64,000 nt of DNA from Paraburkholderia rhizosphaerae (GCF_004366595.1 NZ_SORE01000006.1:186001-250000); one strand, 5' to 3'. Shown: positions 17,403 to 26,192, counted from the stretch's first letter. Numbers and translations: made by a program. The notes: a model not told the origin generated them from the letters alone.

Positions 17403-19507
17403 GCACGCCGCCCCGCGCCGGTTTCCTGTCGCGCCGCCCTGACGTGCTGCAGAGCGCGAACCTGCGCGCGCTCGCCGGGCCGATCCTGATCTGCATGATC
17501 CTCGGCATGATGATTCTGCCGTTGCCGCCGTTCCTGCTGGATCTGCTGTTCACGTTCAATATCGCGCTGGCGGTGATGGTGCTGCTCGTCAGCATGTACA
17601 CGACAAAGCCGCTCGACTTCGCGGCGTTCCCGAGCGTGCTGCTGTTCTCGACGCTGCTGCGCCTGTCGCTGAACGTCGCGTCGACCCGCATCGTGCTGCT
17701 CGAAGGCCACACCGGCCCGGACGCGGCCGGCAAGGTGATCGAGGCGTTCGGCCACTTCCTCGTCGGCGGCAACTTCGCGGTCGGTATCGTCGTGTTCGTG
17801 ATCCTGATGGTGATCAACTTCATGGTGATCACGAAGGGCGCCGGCCGGATCGCCGAAGTGTCCGCGCGCTTCACGCTCGATGCGATGCCCGGCAAGCAGA
17901 TGGCGATCGACGCGGATCTGAACGCCGGCATGATCAACGAAGAGCAGGCGAAAAAGCGCCGCACGGAGATCGCGCAGGAAGCCGAGTTCTACGGTTCGAT
18001 GGACGGCGCCAGCAAGTTCGTGCGCGGCGATGCGATCGCGGGCCTGCTGATCATGGTGATCAACATCGTCGGCGGTTTCATTGTCGGCGTTGCGCAGCAC
18101 GGCATGAGCTTCGCGGACGCCGGCACGAACTACACGCTACTGACGATCGGCGACGGTCTGGTCGCGCAGATCCCGTCGCTCGTCATTTCGACCGCGGCCG
18201 GCGTGATCGTGTCGCGCGTCGCGACCAACGAGGACATCGGCACGCAGCTGACGTCGCAACTGTTCTCGAACCCGCGCGTGCTGATGATCACCGGCTCGAT
18301 CCTCGTGCTGATGGGCCTGATTCCGGACATGCCGCATTTCGCGTTTCTGATTCTGGGCGGCGGTGCGATCCAGCTTGGCCGCGTGATGAAGAAGCGCGCG
18401 GAGCGCCGCAAGACCGAAGGCGCGCTGGTCGACGTCGCGCCGGCGGCGCTCGCCGCGCCGGAAAACACCGAGGCGAGCTGGGACGACGTGACGATGATCG
18501 ACACGCTCGGTCTCGAAGTCGGCTACCGGCTGATTCCGCTCGTCGACCGCAATTCGGACGGCGAGCTGCTCAAGCGGATCAAGAGCATCCGCAAGAAGTT
18601 CGCGCAGGAAATCGGCTTTCTGCCGCCGGTCATTCATATTCGCGACAACCTCGAACTGCGGCCGAACGGCTACCGGATCACGTTGAAGGGTGTCGAGATC
18701 GGTGTCGGCGAAGCGTATCCGGGCCAGTGGCTCGCGATCAACCCGGGTCAGGTCAGCGCCGCGCTGCCGGGCACCCCGACCACCGACCCCGCGTTCGGCC
18801 TGCCGGCGATCTGGATCGACACGAACCTGCGCGAGCAGGCCCAGGTGTACGGCTACACGGTGGTCGATTCGAGCACGGTGGTCGCGACGCACCTGAACCA
18901 TCTGGTCGTCACGCATGCGTCGGAACTGCTCGGCCGCCAGGAAGTGCAGGCGCTGCTCGAGCGGACCACGAAGAACACGCCGTCGCTGGTCGAGGAGCTG
19001 GTGCCCAAGCAGGTGTCGATCACGACGCTGCAAAAGACGCTGCAAAACCTGCTCGACGAAGGCGTGCCGATCCGCGATTTGCGCACGATTCTCGAAGCGA
19101 TCGCCGAGCACACGCCGAAGGTGTCGGACGCACACGATCTCACCGCGGTCGTGCGGCTCTCGCTCGGCCGCGCGATTACGCAGCAATGGTTCCCAGGCAG
19201 TGGCGACATGCAGGTGATGGGCCTCGATTCGAACCTCGAACGCGTGCTTGCGCAGGCGCTGACGACCGGGCCGAACCCGGGTCTCGAACCGGGTCTCGCA
19301 CAGACGCTGCTGACCGAAACGCAAAAGGCGATGACACGCCAGCAAAACTTGGGCTACGCGCCGGTGCTGCTCGTGCAGCACGCGCTGCGCGCGATGCTCG
19401 CGCGCTTCCTGCGCCGCAGCCTGCCACAACTGAAGGTACTTTCGTACGCGGAAGTGCCCGACACGAGAAATATTCGCGTCGTTAACCTCATCGGGGGTCA
19501 AGCTTGA
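17399..19507 (+). CDS. flhA: flagellar type III export protein FlhA
   Basis: FlhA is the major export-gate protein, forming a nonameric cytoplasmic ring that docks chaperone-substrate complexes. The 702-residue product has eight predicted membrane segments in the first half, the conserved loop GKQMAIDADLNAGMI, and a soluble C-terminal half. Its length is normal. Starts and stops overlap flhB (ATGA) and flhF (TTGA), so the flhBAF genes are translationally coupled. Confidence 0.96.
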   Translation: MSTPPRAGFLSRRPDVLQSANLRALAGPILICMILGMMILPLPPFLLDLLFTFNIALAVMVLLVSMYTTKPLDFAAFPSVLLFSTLLRLSLNVASTRIVLLEGHTGPDAAGKVIEAFGHFLVGGNFAVGIVVFVILMVINFMVITKGAGRIAEVSARFTLDAMPGKQMAIDADLNAGMINEEQAKKRRTEIAQEAEFYGSMDGASKFVRGDAIAGLLIMVINIVGGFIVGVAQHGMSFADAGTNYTLLTIGDGLVAQIPSLVISTAAGVIVSRVATNEDIGTQLTSQLFSNPRVLMITGSILVLMGLIPDMPHFAFLILGGGAIQLGRVMKKRAERRKTEGALVDVAPAALAAPENTEASWDDVTMIDTLGLEVGYRLIPLVDRNSDGELLKRIKSIRKKFAQEIGFLPPVIHIRDNLELRPNGYRITLKGVEIGVGEAYPGQWLAINPGQVSAALPGTPTTDPAFGLPAIWIDTNLREQAQVYGYTVVDSSTVVATHLNHLVVTHASELLGRQEVQALLERTTKNTPSLVEELVPKQVSITTLQKTLQNLLDEGVPIRDLRTILEAIAEHTPKVSDAHDLTAVVRLSLGRAITQQWFPGSGDMQVMGLDSNLERVLAQALTTGPNPGLEPGLAQTLLTETQKAMTRQQNLGYAPVLLVQHALRAMLARFLRRSLPQLKVLSYAEVPDTRNIRVVNLIGGQA

Positions 19508-21387
19508 ACATCCGTAAATTCACCGGCGCAACCAGCCGCGACGCATTGCGCCTCGTTCGCGAAGCGCTCGGCGCGGACGCGGTCGTGCTATCGAACCGCG
19601 CGCTCGCTGACGGCACGGTCGAGATCGTCGCGCTCGCCGACAGCGAACTCGCGTCGATTGCGCCGGCCGCACGCAAAGTCGTCGCGGATGAAGGCGCGGC
19701 GCGCGCCGGTTCGGCCCCGATGTTCGCGAATCCGTATGCGAGCGGTTTGCCCGATGTGTTTTCGTCGGTATTTGGCGCGAGCCCCGAAGCCGGCGCCGAT
19801 AACAACGAACTGGCTGCGCCGGCGGCCGTTGCGAGCCCGGTTGCCGCGCCCGGTGCGCCCGAGATCGAAGAGCTGAAGCAGCGCATCGAGCCGCGTATCG
19901 AGCAGCGAAGCGAGCAGCGAAGCGAGCAACGCAGCGAGCCGCGCAGCGAAAAGAGCGAGGCCGCTCCGGTGGCGAAACCCGCCGTGCCGGCCGCGTCGAT
20001 CATGAAGCCGGTCGAGAAGCACACCGCAGCGCGCGCGGTGACGATGGCCGAAACGAATCCGTGGCTGATCGATCACGCGCAGGCGATCGCTGGCCGGCCG
20101 GACAACGAGCCGGGCGTGTACAGCTCGAAGCAGCCGCTGACGCCGGCGTCCGCCGCCGCGAAGGGCCTTGGCGCGCCGGCCGATGCGCCGGCCTCCGCCG
20201 CGCGCCGCGAGCTCCCGCATACGCCGCCGCTCGCGCCGATTCCGACGCTGACGAACGAGGCCCTCTCGAACGAGGCGCCCGACTGGGCGCGCGAAGCCGC
20301 GCAGCTCGCCGCACGCCGTGCGACGCAGCGTGCGACGTCGTCGTCCGGCTATCCGGAGCACGTGACGGCCGCCGTCACCGACGCAATCAACGCGCGCATG
20401 TCGCAGATCGTCAACGAAACGGTGATGCACGAGCTCGCGTCGCTGCGCGGGATGATGGAAGAACACTTCGCCGGCCTGTTGTGGGCTGACAGCCAGCGCC
20501 GCAGCCCGATCCAGTCGGCAATCACGCGGCACCTGTTCGCGGCCGGCTTTTCCGCGCAGCTGGTGCGGATGGTGGTCGATAACCTGCCGGCCGTCGAGAC
20601 CTTCGAAGCGGGCATGGAATGGGTGTACTCGGTGCTCGAGTCGAACCTGCCGGTGATGGAAAACGAGGACGCGCTGATGGAGCGCGGCGGCGTGTTCGCA
20701 TTGATGGGACCGACGGGCGTCGGCAAGACGACGACGACCGCGAAGCTTGCCGCGCGTTGCGTGATGCGCTACGGCGCGAGCAAGGTGTCGCTGCTCACCA
20801 CCGACAGCTACCGGATCGGCGGCCACGAACAGCTGCGCATCTTCGGCAAGATTCTCGGCGTGTCGGTGCACGCGGTGAAGGACGGCGCCGACCTGCAGCT
20901 CGCGCTTTCCGAACTGCGCAACAAGCACATCGTGCTGATCGACACGATCGGCATGAGCCAGCGCGACCGCCTCGTGTCCGATCAGATCGCGATGCTGTGC
21001 CGCGCCGGCCAGCCGGTGCAACGCCTGTTGCTGCTCAACGCGACCGGCCATGGCGACACGTTGAACGAAGTCGTGCAGGCGTACCAGAGCTCACCGGACC
21101 GGCAGCCGCTGGCCGGCTGCATCCTCACGAAGCTCGACGAGGCGACCAACCTCGGCAGCACGCTCGACGCGGTGCTGCGTTACCGGCTGCCGGTGCATTA
21201 CGTATCGACGGGGCAAAAGGTGCCGGAGAACCTGTACGTCGCGACGAAGAAATTCCTGATTCGCAGCGCGTTCTGCATCCCACGCGATCACTCGCCGTTC
21301 GTCCCGCAGGAGGACGACGTTCCGGGCCTGCTGTCCGCACTGTCCGCACGCTCGACGGCCGAGCAGCATGAGGTCCGGTTTGGCTAA
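19504..21387 (+). CDS. flhF: SRP-type GTPase FlhF
   Basis: FlhF sets the place and number of flagella. The 627-residue product has a B domain, a long disordered middle (roughly residues 75-290) and a C-terminal NG domain with Walker A GPTGVGKTTTTAK near residue 402, DTIGMSQRD and TKLDEA. All GTPase motifs are intact. The start is a TTG overlapping the flhA stop. The middle region contains a four-unit Glu-Gln/Pro-Arg-Ser repeat from a 12-bp DNA repeat, listed separately. It is longer than the 430-500 residues typical of gammaproteobacterial FlhF. Confidence 0.93.
   Translation: MNIRKFTGATSRDALRLVREALGADAVVLSNRALADGTVEIVALADSELASIAPAARKVVADEGAARAGSAPMFANPYASGLPDVFSSVFGASPEAGADNNELAAPAAVASPVAAPGAPEIEELKQRIEPRIEQRSEQRSEQRSEPRSEKSEAAPVAKPAVPAASIMKPVEKHTAARAVTMAETNPWLIDHAQAIAGRPDNEPGVYSSKQPLTPASAAAKGLGAPADAPASAARRELPHTPPLAPIPTLTNEALSNEAPDWAREAAQLAARRATQRATSSSGYPEHVTAAVTDAINARMSQIVNETVMHELASLRGMMEEHFAGLLWADSQRRSPIQSAITRHLFAAGFSAQLVRMVVDNLPAVETFEAGMEWVYSVLESNLPVMENEDALMERGGVFALMGPTGVGKTTTTAKLAARCVMRYGASKVSLLTTDSYRIGGHEQLRIFGKILGVSVHAVKDGADLQLALSELRNKHIVLIDTIGMSQRDRLVSDQIAMLCRAGQPVQRLLLLNATGHGDTLNEVVQAYQSSPDRQPLAGCILTKLDEATNLGSTLDAVLRYRLPVHYVSTGQKVPENLYVATKKFLIRSAFCIPRDHSPFVPQEDDVPGLLSALSARSTAEQHEVRFG
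19900..19947 (+). repeat. four 12-bp coding repeats in flhF
   Basis: GAGCAGCGAAGC occurs twice exactly (19900-19923), followed by GAGCAACGCAGC and GAGCCGCGCAGC, encoding Glu-Gln/Pro-Arg-Ser four times. The period is a multiple of three, so gain or loss of units keeps frame. Confidence 0.85.
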
Positions 21388-22249
21388 GTTCATGTCCGAT
21401 CAGGCGGAAGGCTTGCGGCGTCTGCTCGCGCGCCACGGATCGCGGGCCATCGCCGTTACCGGCGGCTCGGCCGGCGTCGGCTGCTCGACCACCGTCGTGA
21501 ATCTCGCGGCTGCGTTGGCCGCGCAGGGCAAAGACGTGCTGGTCGTCGACGAGCATGCGGGCGAGCCGCACGCAATCGTTGCGAAGCCCGATGGCACGGC
21601 CGCCGAGCGCTTCGTCGCGTTCGCGCGCGGCGAGATCGCGCTCGATGCGGCGATCGAGCGTCACGGCGCCGGCTTCGGCGTGCTGGCCGCGCCGCGTCGC
21701 CATCGCGAAGCGTGCCGGCCGTCGCAGCTGGCCGCGGTGTTCGACAGTCCGGCCGACGTGGTGCTGATCGATGTGCAGTTCGAGCGCGACGGCCTGCTGT
21801 CGGATCTCGCGTTACAGGCGCACGACCTGATGATGGTCACGCGCGTCGCCGCTCAGGCGATTACCGATACGTACGCGTGCATGAAGCGCTTGCACTACGC
21901 GTACGCGATTGCGCAGTTTCGCGTGCTGGTCAATCACGTGCACAGCGTCGCCGATGCGCAGGTTGCGCTCGACAACCTCGCGGATGTCGCGGGGCGTTAT
22001 CTGACCGTGGCGCTCGAAGGCGCGGGCTGCGTCACAGCCGATCCGCACATGGCGCGTTCCGAAGCGCTGTCGCGCTGCATCGTCGAAGCGTTCCCTTCGA
22101 CATCCGCCGCGCGCGACTTCCGGCACCTTGCCGGGGAACTGCAGTACTGGCCGATGCGGCCAGCGATGTCGTCGCGCGCGCCGTGGTCGGCGAGCGCGAC
22201 TGTCACACCGGCGTCTCACGCCGAACAACCGTCCGCGCAGCTCGCCTGA
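21368..22249 (+). CDS. flhG: FlhG/MinD-like protein with altered Walker A
   Basis: FlhG (FleN, YlxH) proteins are MinD-like ATPases that limit flagellar number with FlhF. The 293-residue product keeps the fold pattern (AVTGGSAGVG, NLAAALAAQGKDVLVVD, VLIDVQFERD) and the conserved SDQAEGLRRLL opening. The Walker A reads GGSAGVGCSTT: the catalytic lysine is cysteine and the signature lysine is also absent, so ATP hydrolysis is doubtful. The ATG at 21368 overlaps flhF by 20 nt; an ATG at 21392 is an alternative with a poorer ribosome site. fliA follows. Confidence 0.88.
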   Translation: MRSGLAKFMSDQAEGLRRLLARHGSRAIAVTGGSAGVGCSTTVVNLAAALAAQGKDVLVVDEHAGEPHAIVAKPDGTAAERFVAFARGEIALDAAIERHGAGFGVLAAPRRHREACRPSQLAAVFDSPADVVLIDVQFERDGLLSDLALQAHDLMMVTRVAAQAITDTYACMKRLHYAYAIAQFRVLVNHVHSVADAQVALDNLADVAGRYLTVALEGAGCVTADPHMARSEALSRCIVEAFPSTSAARDFRHLAGELQYWPMRPAMSSRAPWSASATVTPASHAEQPSAQLA

Positions 22250-22273
22250 CAGGCAGCGGACAAGGGGAGCTCG

Positions 22274-23005
22274 ATGTACAACGCTCAAGGAAAGATTTCT
22301 CAGACCGACGTTCTGACGAAATACACGCCGCTGGTCCGGCGGCTCGGTCTGCAGCTGGTGGCGAAGATGCCGGCGAGCGTGGACCTCGACGATCTGATCC
22401 AGGCCGGCATGATTGGCCTGCTCGATGCGGCAAGCCGCTACAAGGAAGACCAGGGTGCGCAGTTCGAGACGTATGCGAGCCAGCGCATCCGCGGCGCGAT
22501 GCTCGACGAACTGCGCAGCAACGACTGGCTGCCGCGCAGCGTGCGGCGCACGTCGCGCGAACTCGAGATGGCCATGCATCAGGTCGAGCAGGCGCTTGGC
22601 CGTGCGGCAAGCGAAGCGGAAATCGCGCAGCACCTGAAGATGCCGCTCGACGAATACCAGTCGATGCTGCAGGACCTGCACGGCAGTCAGCTGATCTATT
22701 ACGAAGACTTCGACCGGTCCGCCGACGACGAACCTTTCCTCGACCGCTATTGCGTCGATCATTCCGATCCGCTGTCCGCGCTGCTCGACGACAGCCTGCG
22801 CGGCGCGCTGATCGAAGCGATCGAACGTCTGCCCGAGCGCGAGAAGCTGTTGATGTCGCTGTATTACGAGCGCGGCATGAACTTGCGCGAGATCGGCGCG
22901 GTGATCGAAGTGAGCGAGTCGCGCGTTTGCCAGCTGCATAGCCAGGCGGTCGCACGGCTGCGCGCGCGCCTGCGCGAAATGGCGTGGGCGGCCGAGGAGC
23001 ACTGA
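22274..23005 (+). CDS. fliA: flagellar sigma factor FliA (sigma28)
   Basis: FliA directs RNA polymerase to late flagellar genes and is held inactive by FlgM until the hook is complete. The 243-residue product has sigma region 2 (DLIQAGMIGLLDAASRY, QFETYASQRIRGAMLDELR) and region 4 with the helix-turn-helix MNLREIGAVIEVSESRVCQL. AAGGGGAG precedes the ATG. It closes the flhBAFG-fliA operon. Confidence 0.97.
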   Translation: MYNAQGKISQTDVLTKYTPLVRRLGLQLVAKMPASVDLDDLIQAGMIGLLDAASRYKEDQGAQFETYASQRIRGAMLDELRSNDWLPRSVRRTSRELEMAMHQVEQALGRAASEAEIAQHLKMPLDEYQSMLQDLHGSQLIYYEDFDRSADDEPFLDRYCVDHSDPLSALLDDSLRGALIEAIERLPEREKLLMSLYYERGMNLREIGAVIEVSESRVCQLHSQAVARLRARLREMAWAAEEH

Positions 23006-23039
23006 GGGGCGGGCTGCCCGGCAACGGTTTGGCGGGAAT

Positions 23040-23070
23040 TTATACCCTACGATTGCATCGTGGGGTATAA
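23040..23070. other. 14-bp stem dyad downstream of fliA
   Basis: TATACCCTACGAT (23041-23053) pairs with ATCGTGGGGTATA (23057-23069) across a 3-nt loop, with one G-T wobble and one extra closing pair. No T-tract follows on either strand. It lies between convergent fliA and flgN and may act as a transcription barrier or protein site. Confidence 0.55.
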
Positions 23071-23223
23071 GCGCTTCCGGTCTGTCTTGTCGGGGTTTTA
23101 CGGCTGCCCGCTTGTCGCGAAAGCCGCGGCGCTCATGGTGAATTTCGAACTGGATCTATCCGAACGCGCGCGAGATTTTCTGGCTGACCTGAGCGTCGCC
23201 AGCTGGCGCGCGAAGCGGTTTGT

Positions 23224-23673
23224 TTATACGCCGTAGTGCGACGGCACCTTGCCATCCGGCCCGTAGAACGTCGTCGCCTTTTCGGGCGTGCCGCGCAGCA
23301 CCGCGAGAATGCGGCGGTTATAGTCCATACGCGTGCGAATCATCAGGCCGTTGTTGAAGTTGAGCGTGCGCGCGCGCTCGGCCGATTTCTGCAGCAAACT
23401 CCAGTGCTCGCTCAGACGCGGGTCTTTTGCCGCGGCGAGATCCATTCCACGCTTTCCGGCAGGCAGACCGCGCTCGCGCAGTTGCGCATCGCGCGTGCGC
23501 TCGAGCATCGTCAGCTTGTCCGCCATCGACGATTTCTGCTCGACGATCGGCTTGAGCACCTCGCCCGGCCATGCGGTCGACAGCGCTTGTTGTTCGCAGA
23601 CGAGCAGCGAGGCGAACGCTTCGACCGTCGCGTATTCGTCGATGATGGTGTCAAGCAGGGCGTCTTTCATCAC
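23224..23673 (-). CDS. flgN: flagellar export chaperone FlgN
   Basis: FlgN binds the hook-filament junction proteins FlgK and FlgL before export. The 149-residue, mostly helical product fits the family length. It is placed 3' of flgM on the same strand, the usual flgA-flgM-flgN order. Motif evidence is weak, as is normal for FlgN; context carries the call. Its 3' end faces the fliA 3' end. Confidence 0.85.
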   Translation of the reverse strand: MMKDALLDTIIDEYATVEAFASLLVCEQQALSTAWPGEVLKPIVEQKSSMADKLTMLERTRDAQLRERGLPAGKRGMDLAAAKDPRLSEHWSLLQKSAERARTLNFNNGLMIRTRMDYNRRILAVLRGTPEKATTFYGPDGKVPSHYGV

Positions 23674-23763
23674 TCACTCAAACGTTGTGCCGCCCGCAAA
23701 GCGTGGGCGGCGCAGGCTTTGGATGCCGTCCGGCAGAAAGAGCGCCCTGAAAAAGAGGGACGC

Positions 23764-24096
23764 TCAGTTGCCGGCCGGCGGGGTGCCTTGCAGCAGGCCG
23801 CGTGCGGTTTCCAGCACGCCATCGGCAATTTTCGCCGGATCGATTTGCAGCGTGCCTTGGCGGATCGCCTGCTTGATCGATTCGACATGCGCGGTATCGA
23901 TGTCGGCCGAGCCGGACGCCGCGAGGCTGCGCAACTGGCCCGCGAGCGCCGACAGGTTGACATCGGCGGCTGCGCCGCTCGTAGCCGGCGTCTGCGCGCC
24001 GCTCGTGCCGGCAGCGGCGGTGTCGCCCTGCTGGCTGCGCTGCACGCCGCCATTCAGCGGCGACAGATTCGGATTGGTGCTGGAATCGACTTTCAC
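23764..24096 (-). CDS. flgM: anti-sigma28 factor FlgM
   Basis: FlgM binds and silences FliA and is exported once the hook-basal body is finished. The 110-residue product is disordered at the N-terminus. Its C-terminal half holds the sigma-binding pattern (DIDTAHVESIKQAIRQGTLQ, IDPAKIADGVL). A strong sigma28 promoter sits directly upstream, giving the usual feedback loop. flgN follows after 90 nt. Confidence 0.93.
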   Translation of the reverse strand: MKVDSSTNPNLSPLNGGVQRSQQGDTAAAGTSGAQTPATSGAAADVNLSALAGQLRSLAASGSADIDTAHVESIKQAIRQGTLQIDPAKIADGVLETARGLLQGTPPAGN

Positions 24097-24130
24097 GATG
24101 GGCTTCCTGCTTCCTGAACGATTTGTCTTG

Positions 24131-24158
24131 ATATCGGCAATCGCCCGCCGAAACTTTA
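24131..24158 (-). promoter_or_regulatory. sigma28 promoter of flgM
   Basis: On the minus strand TAAAGTTT (perfect) is at 24158-24151 and GCCGATAT (7 of 8) at 24138-24131, with a 12-bp spacer. The start site would be about 28 nt before the flgM ATG. Confidence 0.8.
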
Positions 24159-24321
24159 GCGCAGTCGTAATCGGTCAAATTCCCGTCCCTATTGCCTTTG
24201 CCGCGATCTGGAACCAGTTGTTACTACTTGTTACCGCTTTGTTGTCTCCTGATACCGCCTGTTGTCCGGTTGTTATCCGTTTGCGATCGAGATACTGCCC
24301 GCTGTTACGCGGTAACTGCCT

Positions 24322-25920
24322 TTACATCTGGATCTCGACGGTCGCGCCGTCCTTCACCACGCCGGTGACGATCTGGCCGTTGGTCGTCTTGACCCGTACC
24401 TGCTGGCCCGGCGCTGCGTTGCTCATCGCGTTGCCTTCCGCCGAAATCGTGAACCCGTCGCCCGCGGCGACCACGCGCACCGTCTGCCCGGCCGTTACCG
24501 ATGCCGCGCTCCTCAACGTGTCCTGACGCAGCGGCATCCCGGGGCCGATACGCTGCAACGCGACCGCGCCGACTGCCTGCGACGGGTCGGTGATCACCGT
24601 TTGCGGCAGGACGGCGAGGTCACCGTCGTGCGCGACGAGATCGGCGGCCGACAGCGTCTCACCCGGCGCGATCTGGCGCGCCGCCGTGTAGTAGGTCGCC
24701 AGCAGCGAGATGCGCGCCTGCAGATAGATCGTCCACGGACGCGCGCCCGCACAGCGCACGCCGACCGAAGTGCGCCCCCACAACCGTGCGCCGACCGGCA
24801 TGAATGGCTCAAGCGCGGTGCAGGCCGCCAGACCGCGCCGGAATCCGGGCGCGACGGTGATGGTGATCTTGCCGGGCAGCCCGGCCGTTTGCTGCTGCAG
24901 GAAGGCAAGCGCCGTCGCGCGGATCGATTCGGGGTCCTGCTGGCCGGCGGCGGCGGCCGCAACGGCGTCCGCCGCGTTCGAGACGGCCGCAACGGCGCCC
25001 GTCGCGGCGACTGGAACGGCGTTGCCCGTCGCGACCGTGCGCTGTGCAGCACGCGTGGCCTGCAACTGCGCAATCTGCGCCGATTGCGCAGGCCGTTGTG
25101 CGGTCTGTGCGGCAGCCTGCGCGACGGCCGGCTGTGCGGTCTGCGCGGCTGCGGGCCTTGCGGCGACTCCTGCTGCGTTGACCTGTTCGGCCGTCGCGGC
25201 CACCGGCGTTTTAACCGCTGCCGTTCCACCGGAGCCGCCGAGTTGAGGCGGCATGCCACGCGCCGAAAGCGGATCGATCTCGATGGTGTCCGACGCGTTC
25301 GACGCATCGGCTGCACGGATGTCGGAGGCCGGCGGGCTGTAGCGCGCCTGCGCATTGCTGACGGTCACCGGCGCCACGCGGTTGGCCGCCGGCGGCATGT
25401 TCACGCGCTGCATCGTGACAGGAATGCCGGGCGGCGCGTTGGAAATCGTCACAACGCCGCTCGTGACGGTGCCCGTTGGCGCGTTCGCGGCATTGAGCGC
25501 ATGAGTCGCATTGGCGGGATACCTGCCGGTTCCAGTCAGGTTGCCCGCCTCGGCAGTCCCCGGAATCACGATCTGACCATCGTCGGCATCCGCCGCGCGC
25601 TGCGCGGCCGGTGTTGGCCGAAGCGCGGCGAGTGCGGCCGCGCTCGGCTGCGACGCACGGGTTGTCACGCCCATGCGCGCAACCATTGCCTGGGCGTCGG
25701 CGGGATTCTTTTCACCGGGGCCTGGAATGACGATCGGGCCGCCGTTGTCCTGCGCGAAAGCCGTGATGGGCGCCACCGCGGTGAGCGTCAGCGCAATGCC
25801 GGGCAATGCAATCGTCAGCCGCGCGGCAACCGACGACGCGCGCAACGCTTGCCGCGCCGCGCCGCGCAGCCGAGCGGCGCGACACACGCCGGGCAGGGCA
25901 GCGAAAGCGGGCAGGGCCAT
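24322..25920 (-). CDS. flgA: P-ring assembly chaperone FlgA, long form
   Basis: FlgA is a periplasmic chaperone for FlgI polymerisation. The C-terminal part, from about residue 315, has the SAF-type FlgA domain (ETLSAADLVAHDGDLAVLP, DAAS-type GQTVRVVA, GQIVTGVVKDGATVEI). The 532-residue product is more than twice the usual 220-240 because an Ala/Gln/Thr-rich, probably unstructured segment follows the signal peptide (AFAQD near residue 58). The ATG at 25920 has GGAG at 8 nt; an upstream ATG at 25980 lacks one. It is divergent from flgB. Confidence 0.9.
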   Translation of the reverse strand: MALPAFAALPGVCRAARLRGAARQALRASSVAARLTIALPGIALTLTAVAPITAFAQDNGGPIVIPGPGEKNPADAQAMVARMGVTTRASQPSAAALAALRPTPAAQRAADADDGQIVIPGTAEAGNLTGTGRYPANATHALNAANAPTGTVTSGVVTISNAPPGIPVTMQRVNMPPAANRVAPVTVSNAQARYSPPASDIRAADASNASDTIEIDPLSARGMPPQLGGSGGTAAVKTPVAATAEQVNAAGVAARPAAAQTAQPAVAQAAAQTAQRPAQSAQIAQLQATRAAQRTVATGNAVPVAATGAVAAVSNAADAVAAAAAGQQDPESIRATALAFLQQQTAGLPGKITITVAPGFRRGLAACTALEPFMPVGARLWGRTSVGVRCAGARPWTIYLQARISLLATYYTAARQIAPGETLSAADLVAHDGDLAVLPQTVITDPSQAVGAVALQRIGPGMPLRQDTLRSAASVTAGQTVRVVAAGDGFTISAEGNAMSNAAPGQQVRVKTTNGQIVTGVVKDGATVEIQM

Positions 25921-26010
25921 GACAATTCTCCAGATTCGATTACAGAGGCACCCGCACAGGACCTGCGAGTACGAACGCATTCTAGAGAGCCGCCCCTGCT
26001 AGCAAACGTT

Positions 26011-26039
26011 GAATAGAGGGGGGCTTCCCCAGCTATTCG
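26011..26039. promoter_or_regulatory. candidate FlhDC box between flgA and flgB
   Basis: GAATAG (26011-26016) and CTATTC (26033-26038) are perfect inverted arms around a GGGGGG...CCCC core. Close relatives lie before fliL (43343) and fliE/fliF (51774). A TAGAAT -10 for flgA (minus strand, 25984-25979) and TAAGAT for flgB (26066-26071) flank it on either side. Assignment to FlhDC is inference from placement. Confidence 0.5.
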
Positions 26040-26192
26040 TTCAATTGGCTCTTGCATCGCGCCCATAAGATGCAGTCCATGCGAAAAAGCCTCCGCGTAT
26101 TGTCCGCGCCGCCGCCGGTTACCTGCTGCGGCCCGCATACACGGGGTGGCAGGCAAACATGATGGCGGACCGTTCAGACGGAGATACGCACG

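Noticed and set aside
23135..23236. 33-codon plus-strand frame (starts MVNFELDLSERARDFL) between fliA and flgN
   Set aside because: Plausible amino acid composition, but no good ribosome site, it overlaps the flgN 3' end, and it has no known homologue to me; too short to support.
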